From: Saprospiraceae bacterium
GTDB taxonomy: Bacteria; Bacteroidota; Bacteroidia; Chitinophagales; Saprospiraceae
Direction: 5' to 3'
Length of the DNA: 23,498 nucleotides
NCBI GenBank assembly: GCA_020630045.1
Contig: JAHDCE010000004.1
Location: 1-23,498 of the forward strand
Below, one piece after another: positions 16,801 to 23,498 of this stretch. The notes under the pieces were generated by a model, which searched no databases, was not told the DNA's origin, and was given only the letters and a program-made list of their open reading frames with translations. Positions within the stretch are counted from its first letter, which is position 1. Each line of letters opens with the position of its first letter. The position numbers and the translations under genes are program-made.

Positions 16801-19619
16801 GAATTGAACAGGGCTTCTAGTTTTTTTATTTCTCCAAGCGTTTTTTGGATCCTTTGATTTATCGCTTGTATTTCGGATTCCTTTTGATTGATTTCCTCAA
16901 AACTATAATTCTCGATGAAAAATCGGATGTCATCCATTTGAGGGAGATTCGGTTCGACATCAGAATGATAAGCTGCCACCATATATTTACACCAGTCGGC
17001 ATATAATAATCTCCGCAATGAGATTAACTCGTCTTGGGTCTTGTCCAACTTTTGTTGGGTTTCGTTCAATTCATTTATCGTATGTGCGAAGGATTCGGGG
17101 AGGGTGATTTCAATTCCGCTTTTCTTTCCTTTGTTGGATTGATTCAAATCTGAAATACTCTCAATTTCAATATTCCAAATAGTGCCTCCTGTTACTGGTG
17201 AAAAGCCTTTTTCATGAATGATTTCATCGAAAACCGGGCCTATGTCCAATTTTTTACCGGCCAGTTGTGAAATCATTTGGATAGCTCCCAATTTTTTTTC
17301 AATGTCGCTTCTTTTGTTATTAAGGTTTATAGGAAGATGAAGCGAAAGCCAAGCGGATATTGCCTCTGTTCCAGTATTTCCCAAAGCTATGGATGCTGTG
17401 TTTCCAATAGATGATTGGGATACATTTCTAAATTTTAATCTGGAATAACAAATGGAGGAGAAATCATAAGAAGAGATATTTTCTTCGGATGAGTTCAATT
17501 TAAATTGAAATTCTCTAAACAGTCGGTCGCTCAATTCAAGTATTGGGTTTCCTTCTGTCCAATTCGATTCGGTTCCTTCCAATGAAAAATTATTTAATAA
17601 TCCATGATGGTTGTTTCCTGAACTGTCTAGGAGAATTTTATTTGTTTTGTTGTCTTCGAACTTAATTCCTTGGTTGAACTTATAATATGCCACCAAACCA
17701 TTTTGTGGAGATGAGAATCGGGTATGCATATTGATTCGGATTTCTTCCGAACTCCTTTTCTTACTCCAAATTTTTAGTTCTGAAATATCTCCGTCGAAAA
17801 AACGATTTCCTGGGTTCCAACCGCCGATTCGATAAGGAATGTCCGCAGCCAAGGGAACGATGGTTGAATATGAAAATTCATCAATTAGGGAGCCGTTGAC
17901 AAAAAAGCGTAAGCTTTTTTCTAATTCGGAGTAAGTGACGGCTATATGGTACCACTTGTTCAATTCAAAATTAAAAGAGCAATAAAGATCGGTAGGGGAA
18001 TTGGCGTTGATTGAAAACTCCAAACGACCATTTGGAGCGAATTGGAAATGTACGAAACCAGGAGCCCAATGATCAAAATTAAGTATAGTGTTCCAGGTGT
18101 TTTTATTTTTCAGGCGCACCCATGTTTCTATGGTCAATTCATCAAAAGATTGCAAGCCCGATTCAACTTGTACGAAATTCGATTGCCCATTGAAATTTAA
18201 AGCTGAACTTTCACCATTTCTAAACCCTTCCCAAATCGGCATTTCGAGGGGTGGGGTGGATTTTAAAATTTCCCCATCATTCGAATTTTCAGAATGATCC
18301 GGAATAAAGGTTCTGCCTGTGTCATCTGTCTCCCTAAGCCCCTCTCCAAAAGTATAGTAGCCAATAAGACCACTAGGAGAACCTTTTATTTCATTTAACA
18401 TGGAGGATTGAATATCGTCATGGATTCTGGCAATATTCCAAATACGGAAATCGGCGATTTTAATCCTAAAGTTTGTGTTCTCGACAGTTGTCAATCCGAG
18501 ATGTATCTGTGGATGTTTGTTCAAAGGAATATTTTGACATTTATTCTTTCCTTCCAGCCTTCCGTCTACATACAGTTCAATTGTTTGGGTGCTTCCATTT
18601 CTGACAACAGATACATGATGCCATTCATTATCATTAATGGTCTGATTGCTACGAACCATTGTTTTTTCAGGTCCTTCGAAATATACGATTCGATTGTTTA
18701 AAATAGCAATAACGAAGTTTTCATCTTCTTCGGTGAATGAAGTCCATATGATTCCGTTTCCATCTGTGATTTGATTTCCTGTCAAGCTTTCATCCGATGT
18801 TTTTATCCAAGCTTCTAGTGTGAATATAGATGATGTTCTATTGGGGATAATTATCCGGTTACTTTCCTTATGAAATTCAAAAGCACCGAATTTTTGATGT
18901 ATTGGTGAGGTGACCGGATCTTTCGCATTCTGACCGAAGTATCCTAAGACTTCGTATTCGAAATTTGACAAATCACTTTCTGAGTTGATATCTGAATCAC
19001 GAAATCCGAAAACACTATGGCAATTCGGATAAAAGGCTGCAAATGTAGGTTCACCATATCCAACTGCGGTCAAATGATTCAAATATTCCGGAGTGTCCGG
19101 GTGCTTGGGGATTTTAGTGGTCCATTTGTTATTGGCATCGAAAAAACAAAAAGACCTGCCCATATACCTAAACGGTTGCTTACCTTTTCTATCTGAATGG
19201 CCTAAAGGGTAAGAAATGGAATGGTAGGTATTATTCTTGAATTCCGGGTGGAGGTAATCGCTTTCTACTATCCATGATTTGTTGAGTTCTCCATTTTGAT
19301 ATCGATTGATTATCCAACGATTCGGGACTTGGGAATGGGTAATGTGATTTTCTTCTTTTGCAGCGATTTCACCACTTGTAAAAGCCTTTGGTAAAGACCA
19401 ATGAAGATGCAATCCGGGTTGTAGAAAAAGATTGTTGTTTTGAAATGGTTGCGAAAGAAAGTTTTCGCTGATAAAGGCGAATTCCGAATTCACATCTTCT
19501 TGCCCATTATTATAGGGCATCTTACTAAAGTCGACCTTTGCTTCGGCATGTGGTTCTGCTCCGGGGCGAATAAGTAGGAAATCCACTTTTACAGGAATAA
19601 CAATGATCTCATTGTTCAT
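13845..19619 (-). CDS. Giant (~1924 aa) LamG-domain and coiled-coil protein, first gene of the five-gene unit
   Basis: The frame opens at a TTG (19655), but the ATG at 19619 (MNNEIIVIPVKVDF) begins the conserved-looking core and is preferred. Residues 1-240 form a beta-rich core (LFLQPGLHLHWSLPKAFTSG). Two LamG/concanavalin-like jelly rolls follow at ~245-455 and ~465-690, each with the typical series: FTLEAWIKT, WHHVSVVRNG, IELYVDGRLEG, ADFRIWNIAR in the first; LTIETWVRL, WYHIAVTYS, FFVNGSLIDEF, SELKIWSKKR in the second. A third jelly-roll-like stretch lies near 1050-1150. A heptad-like coiled coil occupies ~840-940. The C-terminal ~800 residues look conserved (SPVCGWLVPNHLDDS, LLMGRPIAVVRAS, LTLLIDPRGTVHG, GYDWSWIVEK) but match no domain I can name. 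LamG folds usually bind glycans or proteins, suggesting target recognition or scaffold assembly. There is no signal peptide, which is unusual for LamG proteins. It likely leads the operon. Confidence 0.88.
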   Translation of the reverse strand: MNNEIIVIPVKVDFLLIRPGAEPHAEAKVDFSKMPYNNGQEDVNSEFAFISENFLSQPFQNNNLFLQPGLHLHWSLPKAFTSGEIAAKEENHITHSQVPNRWIINRYQNGELNKSWIVESDYLHPEFKNNTYHSISYPLGHSDRKGKQPFRYMGRSFCFFDANNKWTTKIPKHPDTPEYLNHLTAVGYGEPTFAAFYPNCHSVFGFRDSDINSESDLSNFEYEVLGYFGQNAKDPVTSPIHQKFGAFEFHKESNRIIIPNRTSSIFTLEAWIKTSDESLTGNQITDGNGIIWTSFTEEDENFVIAILNNRIVYFEGPEKTMVRSNQTINDNEWHHVSVVRNGSTQTIELYVDGRLEGKNKCQNIPLNKHPQIHLGLTTVENTNFRIKIADFRIWNIARIHDDIQSSMLNEIKGSPSGLIGYYTFGEGLRETDDTGRTFIPDHSENSNDGEILKSTPPLEMPIWEGFRNGESSALNFNGQSNFVQVESGLQSFDELTIETWVRLKNKNTWNTILNFDHWAPGFVHFQFAPNGRLEFSINANSPTDLYCSFNFELNKWYHIAVTYSELEKSLRFFVNGSLIDEFSYSTIVPLAADIPYRIGGWNPGNRFFDGDISELKIWSKKRSSEEIRINMHTRFSSPQNGLVAYYKFNQGIKFEDNKTNKILLDSSGNNHHGLLNNFSLEGTESNWTEGNPILELSDRLFREFQFKLNSSEENISSYDFSSICYSRLKFRNVSQSSIGNTASIALGNTGTEAISAWLSLHLPINLNNKRSDIEKKLGAIQMISQLAGKKLDIGPVFDEIIHEKGFSPVTGGTIWNIEIESISDLNQSNKGKKSGIEITLPESFAHTINELNETQQKLDKTQDELISLRRLLYADWCKYMVAAYHSDVEPNLPQMDDIRFFIENYSFEEINQKESEIQAINQRIQKTLGEIKKLEALFNSGYQFENIIFEPDGSINQEETSTFSFRKKIRSITFEEDPIDIIKEKELGLRNVKDFDGNNSKEYQIILPKPHDFIAISFWINISGHQPLNEENKPNLRQLIQLKNGDENTAIPLTLISSNDIGLYWNTIMINGINPVPYQTYTWDDFPKDSWVHVYLQGGSNFDIPLEITLMKGLKGKLAKINLFREGLTSMELFCDRNMLCLKELKLKQKKGPRYWQPNEPVLLIEGEIATSSERFVTGKNLPCLHVEGSIAGRFMDISQNGFSVKEDGDEYIETLKEISRLGQKIYSLANQFPSFYDIITSEPLYSQPWHPLMLEWKIGIVPIEKQSGTIEGKINPLIINQNYRLESDLPDFTSAISSDQHYLKIFTGSTILTPHAKNRMLHVIENYLKSLHGEDKDWKKYNPSGNSTFVNPFLDNQGEIDEDAVYNAGLNIQADENNPITLALSSYVQLKDRQFLSQSLGGFNSAMLMLHQTFQMPIEDPIGFKDDQSFAKKVREYVDKESKWSPLPLFEFDPIRMGHLELLGINIIDTFGQIKQVFHEDQPVNPDIYFANTIQNGYLKPRISQPARLNFRWLSSDNDELEMNEHPASSPVCGWLVPNHLDDSIVVYDRNGNALGSINESQPKWRSVPGDSYPIDIQQIPNERLKMVVLQIMNLPELTDFMEILETTMDQIDPENFARHTDIALLMGRPIAVVRASVSLDVKGNVAVNQDWSSFEIDMEESINQDHFYRKGRKTNEWEHVKFPIRIGEHGRLNDAVLGYWKDSDTSTFCSILSKDAINTPFGKSSGSKGFDSKNPDILLSISNAPAKLTLLIDPRGTVHGASGILPTKAIKLPENQFKSALQKMSITFSARPILMPDGKITIPLPNEPGYDWSWIVEKNKRWVETGTTGIVYQEKFERSFKEGKKIWEALLNKGWIDEIENGKALVRPVNKRKNPDPHPLLITQLENIQNILDEGHIVPPDYSGHVYHRNVIKEGWLKLRNK

Positions 19620-19987
19620 TTGGTGTTGGTTTGATTGTTTATCAATAGAATACAAATGTCACAATCACTCAAAAGAAGTGAGAATGATTATGCGTGCTGT
19701 GAAATATTGGCAGGAATTGCGTTTCTCTGACTTGAAGGTAAAATAAAATCCGAATATTTATGCATTAAATGGGGTTTTGGCGATTTTTTTTTTGGATTTT
19801 ATCAATTTGTTAAAAATATAGTTTTGGTTACAATTGGGGGTTGTTATTTGGTTTAGGGACTGTTTTCTTTTGAGAAAATCATGAAATGAAGTTTCAAAAT
19901 GCGTAATTTGCACCTTGTTATTTTAAACAAATCCATTAAAAAATTACTTGGATAAAAATCCATTAGAATCCTTTAATATAAAAAACG
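19620..19987. promoter_or_regulatory. Divergent intergenic region between the five-gene unit and pncA
   Basis: This 368-bp AT-rich stretch carries no convincing ORF and should hold the promoters for both directions. It includes a run of ten T (19784-19793). A small hairpin (TCACT at 19665-19669, AGTGA at 19677-19681, 7-nt loop) lies about 45-60 bp before the operon ATG and could sit in the leader or be an operator. I found no good TTTG-N19-TAnnTTTG pair pointing toward the operon. Confidence 0.5.
19806..19836 (+). promoter_or_regulatory. pncA: Candidate Bacteroidota promoter for pncA
   Basis: TTTG at 19806-19809 is followed after exactly 19 bp by TACAATTG (19829-19836), one mismatch from the -7 consensus TAnnTTTG. 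A perfect but unpaired -7 box, TAGTTTTG, overlaps at 19819-19826. Either would give a leader of roughly 145-155 nt before the pncA ATG, which is long, so this is only a candidate. Confidence 0.3.
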
Positions 19988-20605
19988 ATGAAGGCGCTCA
20001 TACTAGTAGATTTGCAAAATGACTTTTGTCCCGGTGGAGCCCTGGCGGTTCATGAAGGCGATCAAGTCATACCTATTGCCAACCGACTCATTCCCCAATT
20101 CGAACTGGTAGTCGCTACCCAAGACTGGCATCCGGCCAATCATGGTTCCTTCGCCGCAGTTCATTATATGAAAAGACCGGGTATGGTCATCGACCTCAAT
20201 GGACTCGATCAAGTCTTGTGGCCGATTCATTGCGTACAAGAAAGTTTCGGTGCTGAGTTTCATCCGACATTGAACCAAGCCGGAATTACCAAAATATTCC
20301 CGAAAGGGACAGATAAGGGAATCGATTCCTACAGCGGTTTTTTCGACAACGGAAAAAGGAAGTCCACAGGTTTGAGCGAATACTTGAAATCCGAAGGTGT
20401 TACTCAAGTATTCGTCCTAGGATTAGCCGCCGACTTTTGCGTGAAATTCACCTCCTTAGATGCTGTTTCCGAAGGATTCGAAACCTATTTGATACAAGAT
20501 GCGACAAGAGGAGTGAACCTCAATCCCGATGATACGGAAAATGCTTTCCGGGAAATGAATGAGGCTGGCGTAAACCTGATTTCCTCTTCATCCATGTTGG
20601 TATAA
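19988..20605 (+). CDS. pncA: Nicotinamidase (nicotinamide deamidase)
   Basis: Converts nicotinamide to nicotinate and ammonia in NAD salvage; cytosolic cysteine hydrolase of the isochorismatase-like fold, 205 residues, normal for the family. The catalytic triad is visible: Asp8 (VDLQNDF), Lys106 (FPKGTD) and Cys151 (LAADFCVKFT). Metal ligands are expected from Asp46 and His48 (TQDWHPANHGSF) and His81 (WPIHC). The DWHPxNHxSF and WPxHC motifs distinguish PncA from other isochorismatase-like enzymes. The ATG at 19988 gives the canonical N-terminus. The gene is divergent from the five-gene unit and converges on the SGNH lipoprotein gene with a 3-bp gap. Only one other NAD-related gene (nnr) is in the window, not adjacent, so a functional link between them is not implied. 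Confidence 0.96.
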   Translation: MKALILVDLQNDFCPGGALAVHEGDQVIPIANRLIPQFELVVATQDWHPANHGSFAAVHYMKRPGMVIDLNGLDQVLWPIHCVQESFGAEFHPTLNQAGITKIFPKGTDKGIDSYSGFFDNGKRKSTGLSEYLKSEGVTQVFVLGLAADFCVKFTSLDAVSEGFETYLIQDATRGVNLNPDDTENAFREMNEAGVNLISSSSMLV

Positions 20606-20608
20606 TCC

Positions 20609-21367
20609 TTATTCCAATATATCTTCCAATACCTCCAAGTATCGGTCAGCGATGAATTGTGCCCCCGCCTCGTTATAGTGCACTTCATCCGCAAAAAACG
20701 ACTCTTCAAAACCGGAGGCCATATCTACTGTCATAACTGTAGAATTCGCGGTAGATTGCTCATCGGCAATTTGAAGCACCTCGTTGTTCATCCGATTAAA
20801 GTAATCAGTCAATTCCGAGGTCATGGAATCCGCTCTTCCGGGAGCCATTTGTTCAATGATAATGGAAACGGATGGATTATAGGATTGGAGTAAATCAATG
20901 ATGGCATTGACATTGTCCACCGCTTCATCAAAATCGAGTCCTTCCAGGGCGTCATTTCCGCCCGGAGAACTGAACAATACGATATCAGGGGCACCTGCGA
21001 GAGCTAGCCATTCTTCCAAGTCTTCAAGGATGAGTCCTGAAGTGATTCCTCCGCGTCCTTCATGATGTTGGTCGAATGTCCTTCCGGAATAAGACGGATA
21101 CGATGCCTCGTCACACCGTGTTCCGATAAAATCGAATGTCCTTCCGTCATCTACCAAGGATTTCCAAAGTTCATAACGATAACTTTCATATAAGGGTCTA
21201 GCTCCTTCTACACGGGAAGCACCTAGTGGCATTATTTTATTGATAGAAGAACTGTGCTGGATATCATCACAGATATTCGAACCTGTATCGTTATCCTCAT
21301 TTTCACCACAGGATAAGAATAGGGCTCCTAACAGTAAAATGCATATGGTCAGATGATTCTTTTTCAT
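20609..21367 (-). CDS. SGNH/GDSL-type hydrolase lipoprotein
   Basis: 252 residues from an ATG. The N-terminus is a lipoprotein signal: KKN, a hydrophobic core, then FLSC with lipidation at Cys20. The residues after it (GENEDNDTG) are acidic, resembling the lipoprotein export signal that sends Bacteroidota lipoproteins to the cell surface. The mature part shows the SGNH blocks: block I MPLGASRVEG with Ser51; block II Gly in EGRGG (about 104-107); block III GGND with Asn138; and block V ADEVHYNEAG with Asp227 and His230. Block I is GAS rather than GDS, as in many SGNH esterases. The likely activity is hydrolysis of an ester such as an acetyl group on a polysaccharide or lipid; substrate unknown. 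It converges on pncA and diverges from bioB across 128 bp. Confidence 0.88.
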   Translation of the reverse strand: MKKNHLTICILLLGALFLSCGENEDNDTGSNICDDIQHSSSINKIMPLGASRVEGARPLYESYRYELWKSLVDDGRTFDFIGTRCDEASYPSYSGRTFDQHHEGRGGITSGLILEDLEEWLALAGAPDIVLFSSPGGNDALEGLDFDEAVDNVNAIIDLLQSYNPSVSIIIEQMAPGRADSMTSELTDYFNRMNNEVLQIADEQSTANSTVMTVDMASGFEESFFADEVHYNEAGAQFIADRYLEVLEDILE

Positions 21368-21482
21368 TTGTATTCATTTTTTTATGGGTTCTCAAACCTT
21401 GCCGGAAAACAAGTGCCGAAATTTCTATCTAATCACTTATCTTGCGGTTCAAACAGTTTCGTAATATTCAAAAATTTGCCGT

Positions 21483-21489
21483 AAGGCGG
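21483..21489 (+). promoter_or_regulatory. bioB: Strong Shine-Dalgarno site deciding the bioB start
   Basis: AAGGCGG, one mismatch from AAGGAGG, lies 6 nt before the ATG at 21496. It supports this start over the in-frame TTG at 21442. Strong Shine-Dalgarno sites are uncommon in Bacteroidota, which makes the match informative. Confidence 0.6.
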
Positions 21490-21495
21490 AAAAGT

Positions 21496-22623
21496 ATGAC
21501 AAAACCGACACTTGCAGAAGTTCTAGAAATATATAACTCCCCACTTTTGGATTTGGTATATCGAGCGGCCACTGTCCACCGAAAACACCATAACCCCAAT
21601 GAAGTGCAAATTAGTACTTTATTGTCCATCAAAACGGGAGGATGTCCGGAAGATTGCGGTTACTGCCCCCAAGCGGCCAGGTACCATACCGGTATTGAAA
21701 AAAATGATTTGATGACGGTCGAGCAAGTGACCATCGCCGCTAAACGTGCTAAGCTGTTGGGCTCGTCTCGCTTGTGTATGGGAGCCGCTTGGCGGAATGT
21801 CAAAGAAGGCAAAGAGTTCGACCAAGTCGTCGATCTCGTAAAAGCGGTCAATAAACTGGATATGGAAGTCTGTTGTACCTTGGGCATGTTGACCGAAGGT
21901 CAAGCGCAACGCTTGGCGGATGCCGGTTTGTACGCCTACAATCACAACTTGGATACCTCGGAGGAATATTACAAGGAAGTGATTTCCACTAGGGGATACG
22001 AAGATCGCTTGGAAACCATTGACAACGTCAGAAAAACAGGGGTTACGGTTTGTTCCGGCGGGATTATCGGAATGGGAGAGTCCATAGAAGACCGTTGTAA
22101 AATGTTGATTACACTAGCAAGCTTGACTCCTCAGCCCGAGTCCGTACCGATCAATGCTTTAGTAGCTGTTGAAGGTACTCCGATGGAGGAACAAGAACCC
22201 GTTCCGATTTGGGACATGATTCGCATGGTAGCGACGACCCGTATCGTAATGCCACAAACCACCATCCGACTTTCGGCTGGACGTACGACCATGTCCAGAG
22301 AAGGACAGGCGTTTTGTTTCATGGCGGGAGCTGCTAGTATTTTTGCCGGCGATAAATTGCTGACGACCGCCAACCCCGACATATTGGAGGATTTGGAAAT
22401 GTTCGATCTCCTAGGACTTAAGCCTACCGAACCTTATTCCAAATGTGAGTCTAAACCACAAATTAAGGAGAACGCATGTGTTCATGCCGGCGGAGAGGAA
22501 GAGCCGGTTGCCCTAGGCGGACAAAAGAAAAAATGGTCACGCCCGAGTCATACCATCGAACGCAATGTGGAGTATACCAAAAAAGGAAAAGAAAAGCGGG
22601 AGGCAGAGAAGAAAAACTCCTAA
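21496..22623 (+). CDS. bioB: Biotin synthase (radical SAM)
   Basis: Inserts sulfur into dethiobiotin to make biotin, the last step of biotin synthesis; cytosolic. From the ATG at 21496 it is 375 residues. The radical SAM 4Fe-4S motif is GGCPEDCGYCPQ (Cys50, Cys54, Cys57). The sacrificial 2Fe-2S cluster ligands are Cys94 (SRLCMGAAWR), a Cys of the Cys126-Cys127 pair, and Cys186 (TVCSGGIIGMGE), plus the Arg of RLSAGR (Arg263). YNHNLDTS is the usual substrate/SAM-site motif. The C-terminus is longer than E. coli BioB (346 residues) by a basic, Lys/Glu-rich, probably disordered tail rich in KK and KEK. No other biotin genes are nearby, so bioB stands alone here. Its stop overlaps the end of nnr by 4 bp (convergent). 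Confidence 0.97.
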   Translation: MTKPTLAEVLEIYNSPLLDLVYRAATVHRKHHNPNEVQISTLLSIKTGGCPEDCGYCPQAARYHTGIEKNDLMTVEQVTIAAKRAKLLGSSRLCMGAAWRNVKEGKEFDQVVDLVKAVNKLDMEVCCTLGMLTEGQAQRLADAGLYAYNHNLDTSEEYYKEVISTRGYEDRLETIDNVRKTGVTVCSGGIIGMGESIEDRCKMLITLASLTPQPESVPINALVAVEGTPMEEQEPVPIWDMIRMVATTRIVMPQTTIRLSAGRTTMSREGQAFCFMAGAASIFAGDKLLTTANPDILEDLEMFDLLGLKPTEPYSKCESKPQIKENACVHAGGEEEPVALGGQKKKWSRPSHTIERNVEYTKKGKEKREAEKKNS

Positions 22624-23498
22624 TCTGCACCGAAAAAACGCTTCCACGCCTTACCTAGGTTTCGCGTGATATCAGAAGCGACCATAGAAGTCTCACCGTG
22701 TTTTCTTGCGGCGATATTTCCAGCCAACCCATGCCAATGCACACCTATGATAGCCGCCTTTTCTGGCGGATATCCTTGTGCCAATAATCCCGTGATAATG
22801 CCGGTTAAGACATCACCGCTACCTGCCGTCGCCATTCCCGGATTACCGGATGTATTAAAATAGCAATTGCCATCCGGCAAAGCGATGATGGTATGTGCGC
22901 CTTTTAGTACAATGGTACATTCATATTGTTTTGCCTTAGAGCGTGCGAGTTCCAATCGTTCGAAGTCCGAACCGCATTTGCCGAATACTCGTTCGAATTC
23001 CTTGGGATGGGGGGTGAGTATCGTCCTTTGCGGCAATTTTTTGATGACCTCCGAACGGCCGATTAAGTTGAGCCCGTCCGCATCGATGACCAAGGGGCAA
23101 GAAATGACTTCCATGAGTTCTTCCAGCATTTCCAATGTTTCTCCCTGGGTGTCCAGACCCGGGCCGATACCAACGGCATCATAAGCGGATAAATTGGGAT
23201 AATTGCCGATGTAATTGTTCATTTTGTCCACACTGCACATGGCTTCGGGAACGGATATCTGCATGATATCCAGTCCGGATGCGGGAAGATATGAAGTGAC
23301 GAGTCCCGTGCCCGCTCTCAGGCAAGCCTTTGTCGCTAGTATGGCAGCTCCCATCTTTCCTTTCGATCCGGCGATAATCAGTGCATGGCCATAATTTCCC
23401 TTATGGGAATGTTTTTTCCTTGGCGAAATCCAAGGAGTGACGGTTTCGGTTTTCAGTAAATGATTTTTGGAATCCGTTTCTTGTTCAAAACGCTTGGA
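22620..23498 (-). CDS. nnr: ADP/ATP-dependent NAD(P)H-hydrate dehydratase domain, N-terminal part cut by window edge
   Basis: The NnrD domain dehydrates damaged NAD(P)HX back to NAD(P)H using ADP or ATP. The frame stays open to the right edge; the ATG at 23354 is internal, because the domain's first strand (YGHALIIAGSKGKMGAA) lies partly upstream of it. The residues before that (TPWISPRKKHSHKGN) look like the linker from an N-terminal NnrE epimerase domain, so this is probably a bifunctional Nnr whose epimerase half is outside the window. Domain signatures are GAAILATKACLRAGTGLVT, DAVGIGPGL, DADGLNLIG, TPHPKEFERVFG, and the nucleotide-binding GNPGMATAGSGDVLTG followed by GVHWHGLAGNIAA. Visible length is 292 residues. 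It converges on bioB with overlapping stops. Confidence 0.94.
   Translation of the reverse strand, partial: SKRFEQETDSKNHLLKTETVTPWISPRKKHSHKGNYGHALIIAGSKGKMGAAILATKACLRAGTGLVTSYLPASGLDIMQISVPEAMCSVDKMNNYIGNYPNLSAYDAVGIGPGLDTQGETLEMLEELMEVISCPLVIDADGLNLIGRSEVIKKLPQRTILTPHPKEFERVFGKCGSDFERLELARSKAKQYECTIVLKGAHTIIALPDGNCYFNTSGNPGMATAGSGDVLTGIITGLLAQGYPPEKAAIIGVHWHGLAGNIAARKHGETSMVASDITRNLGKAWKRFFGAD

Larger units (their letters stand above)
2272..19619 (-). other. Predicted five-gene operon of giant proteins plus LanM-like enzyme
   Basis: Five co-directional genes are separated by only 27, 44, 17 and 4 bp, so they are probably one ~17.3-kb transcript read from about 19.6 kb down to 2.27 kb. 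Order of transcription: LamG giant, S74 fibre-like protein, LanM-like dehydratase/kinase, DUF6603-like giant, 692-residue protein. The unit is bounded by pncA (opposite strand) and ung. No mobility genes, transporter, regulator or short peptide gene lies within it. Confidence 0.75.

Noticed and set aside
2272..19619. Prophage, tailocin or extracellular contractile injection system
   Set aside because: Only the S74 chaperone domain is phage-like. No sheath, tube, baseplate, tape-measure, capsid or lysis protein is recognisable in the window.
19620..19655. TTG start at 19655 for the giant LamG gene
   Set aside because: The extra 12 residues are polar and not core-like; an ATG at 19619 directly precedes the conserved-looking strand.
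19784..19793. Run of ten T as a terminator
   Set aside because: No GC-rich stem precedes it on either strand; treated as part of an AT-rich intergenic region.
20003..20407. 134-residue minus-strand ORF inside pncA
   Set aside because: Antisense to a clear nicotinamidase with all catalytic residues; no motif of its own.

Overview
The window looks like a chromosomal segment from a Bacteroidota bacterium (Flavobacteriia- or Saprospiria-like). The reasons are the moderately AT-rich composition, a soluble TPR-histidine kinase typical of that phylum, a lipoprotein with an acidic stretch after the lipobox cysteine, candidate TAnnTTTG-type -7 promoter boxes, and a fused-type NAD(P)HX repair enzyme. 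No RNA genes, insertion sequences, integrases or CRISPR arrays were seen.

Layout. The left edge (1-2184) holds the 3' part of a TPR-histidine kinase gene (+) that converges on a uracil-DNA glycosylase gene (ung, -). From 2272 to 19619 the minus strand carries five large, tightly packed genes with gaps of 4-44 bp, read from right to left. They encode (1) a ~1924-residue protein with LamG-like domains and a coiled coil; (2) a 908-residue protein ending in a Peptidase_S74-type intramolecular chaperone; (3) a 714-residue protein that matches the dehydratase (kinase-like) half of LanM lanthipeptide synthetases but has no LanC cyclase half; (4) a ~1509-residue protein with a DUF6603-like C-terminal region; and (5) a 692-residue protein of unrecognised family. 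After a 368-bp intergenic region come ordinary genes: pncA (nicotinamidase, +), an SGNH-hydrolase lipoprotein (-), bioB (biotin synthase, +), and the NnrD part of an NAD(P)HX repair enzyme (-), cut by the right edge.

How it fits together. The flanking genes are housekeeping and sit in convergent pairs whose ends touch or overlap. The 17.3-kb five-gene unit is self-contained and looks more AT-rich by eye. None of its products has a recognisable signal peptide or membrane helix. It combines a phosphotransferase/dehydratase-like enzyme with giant beta-rich or fibrous proteins, one of which carries an intact self-cleavage dyad (Ser791/Lys796). No short precursor peptide, LanC or transporter is present. 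It is the best candidate here for an undescribed system: perhaps a self-processing fibre or particle whose components are phosphorylated or dehydrated by the LanM-like enzyme. That function is inference; the gene order and motifs are seen directly.
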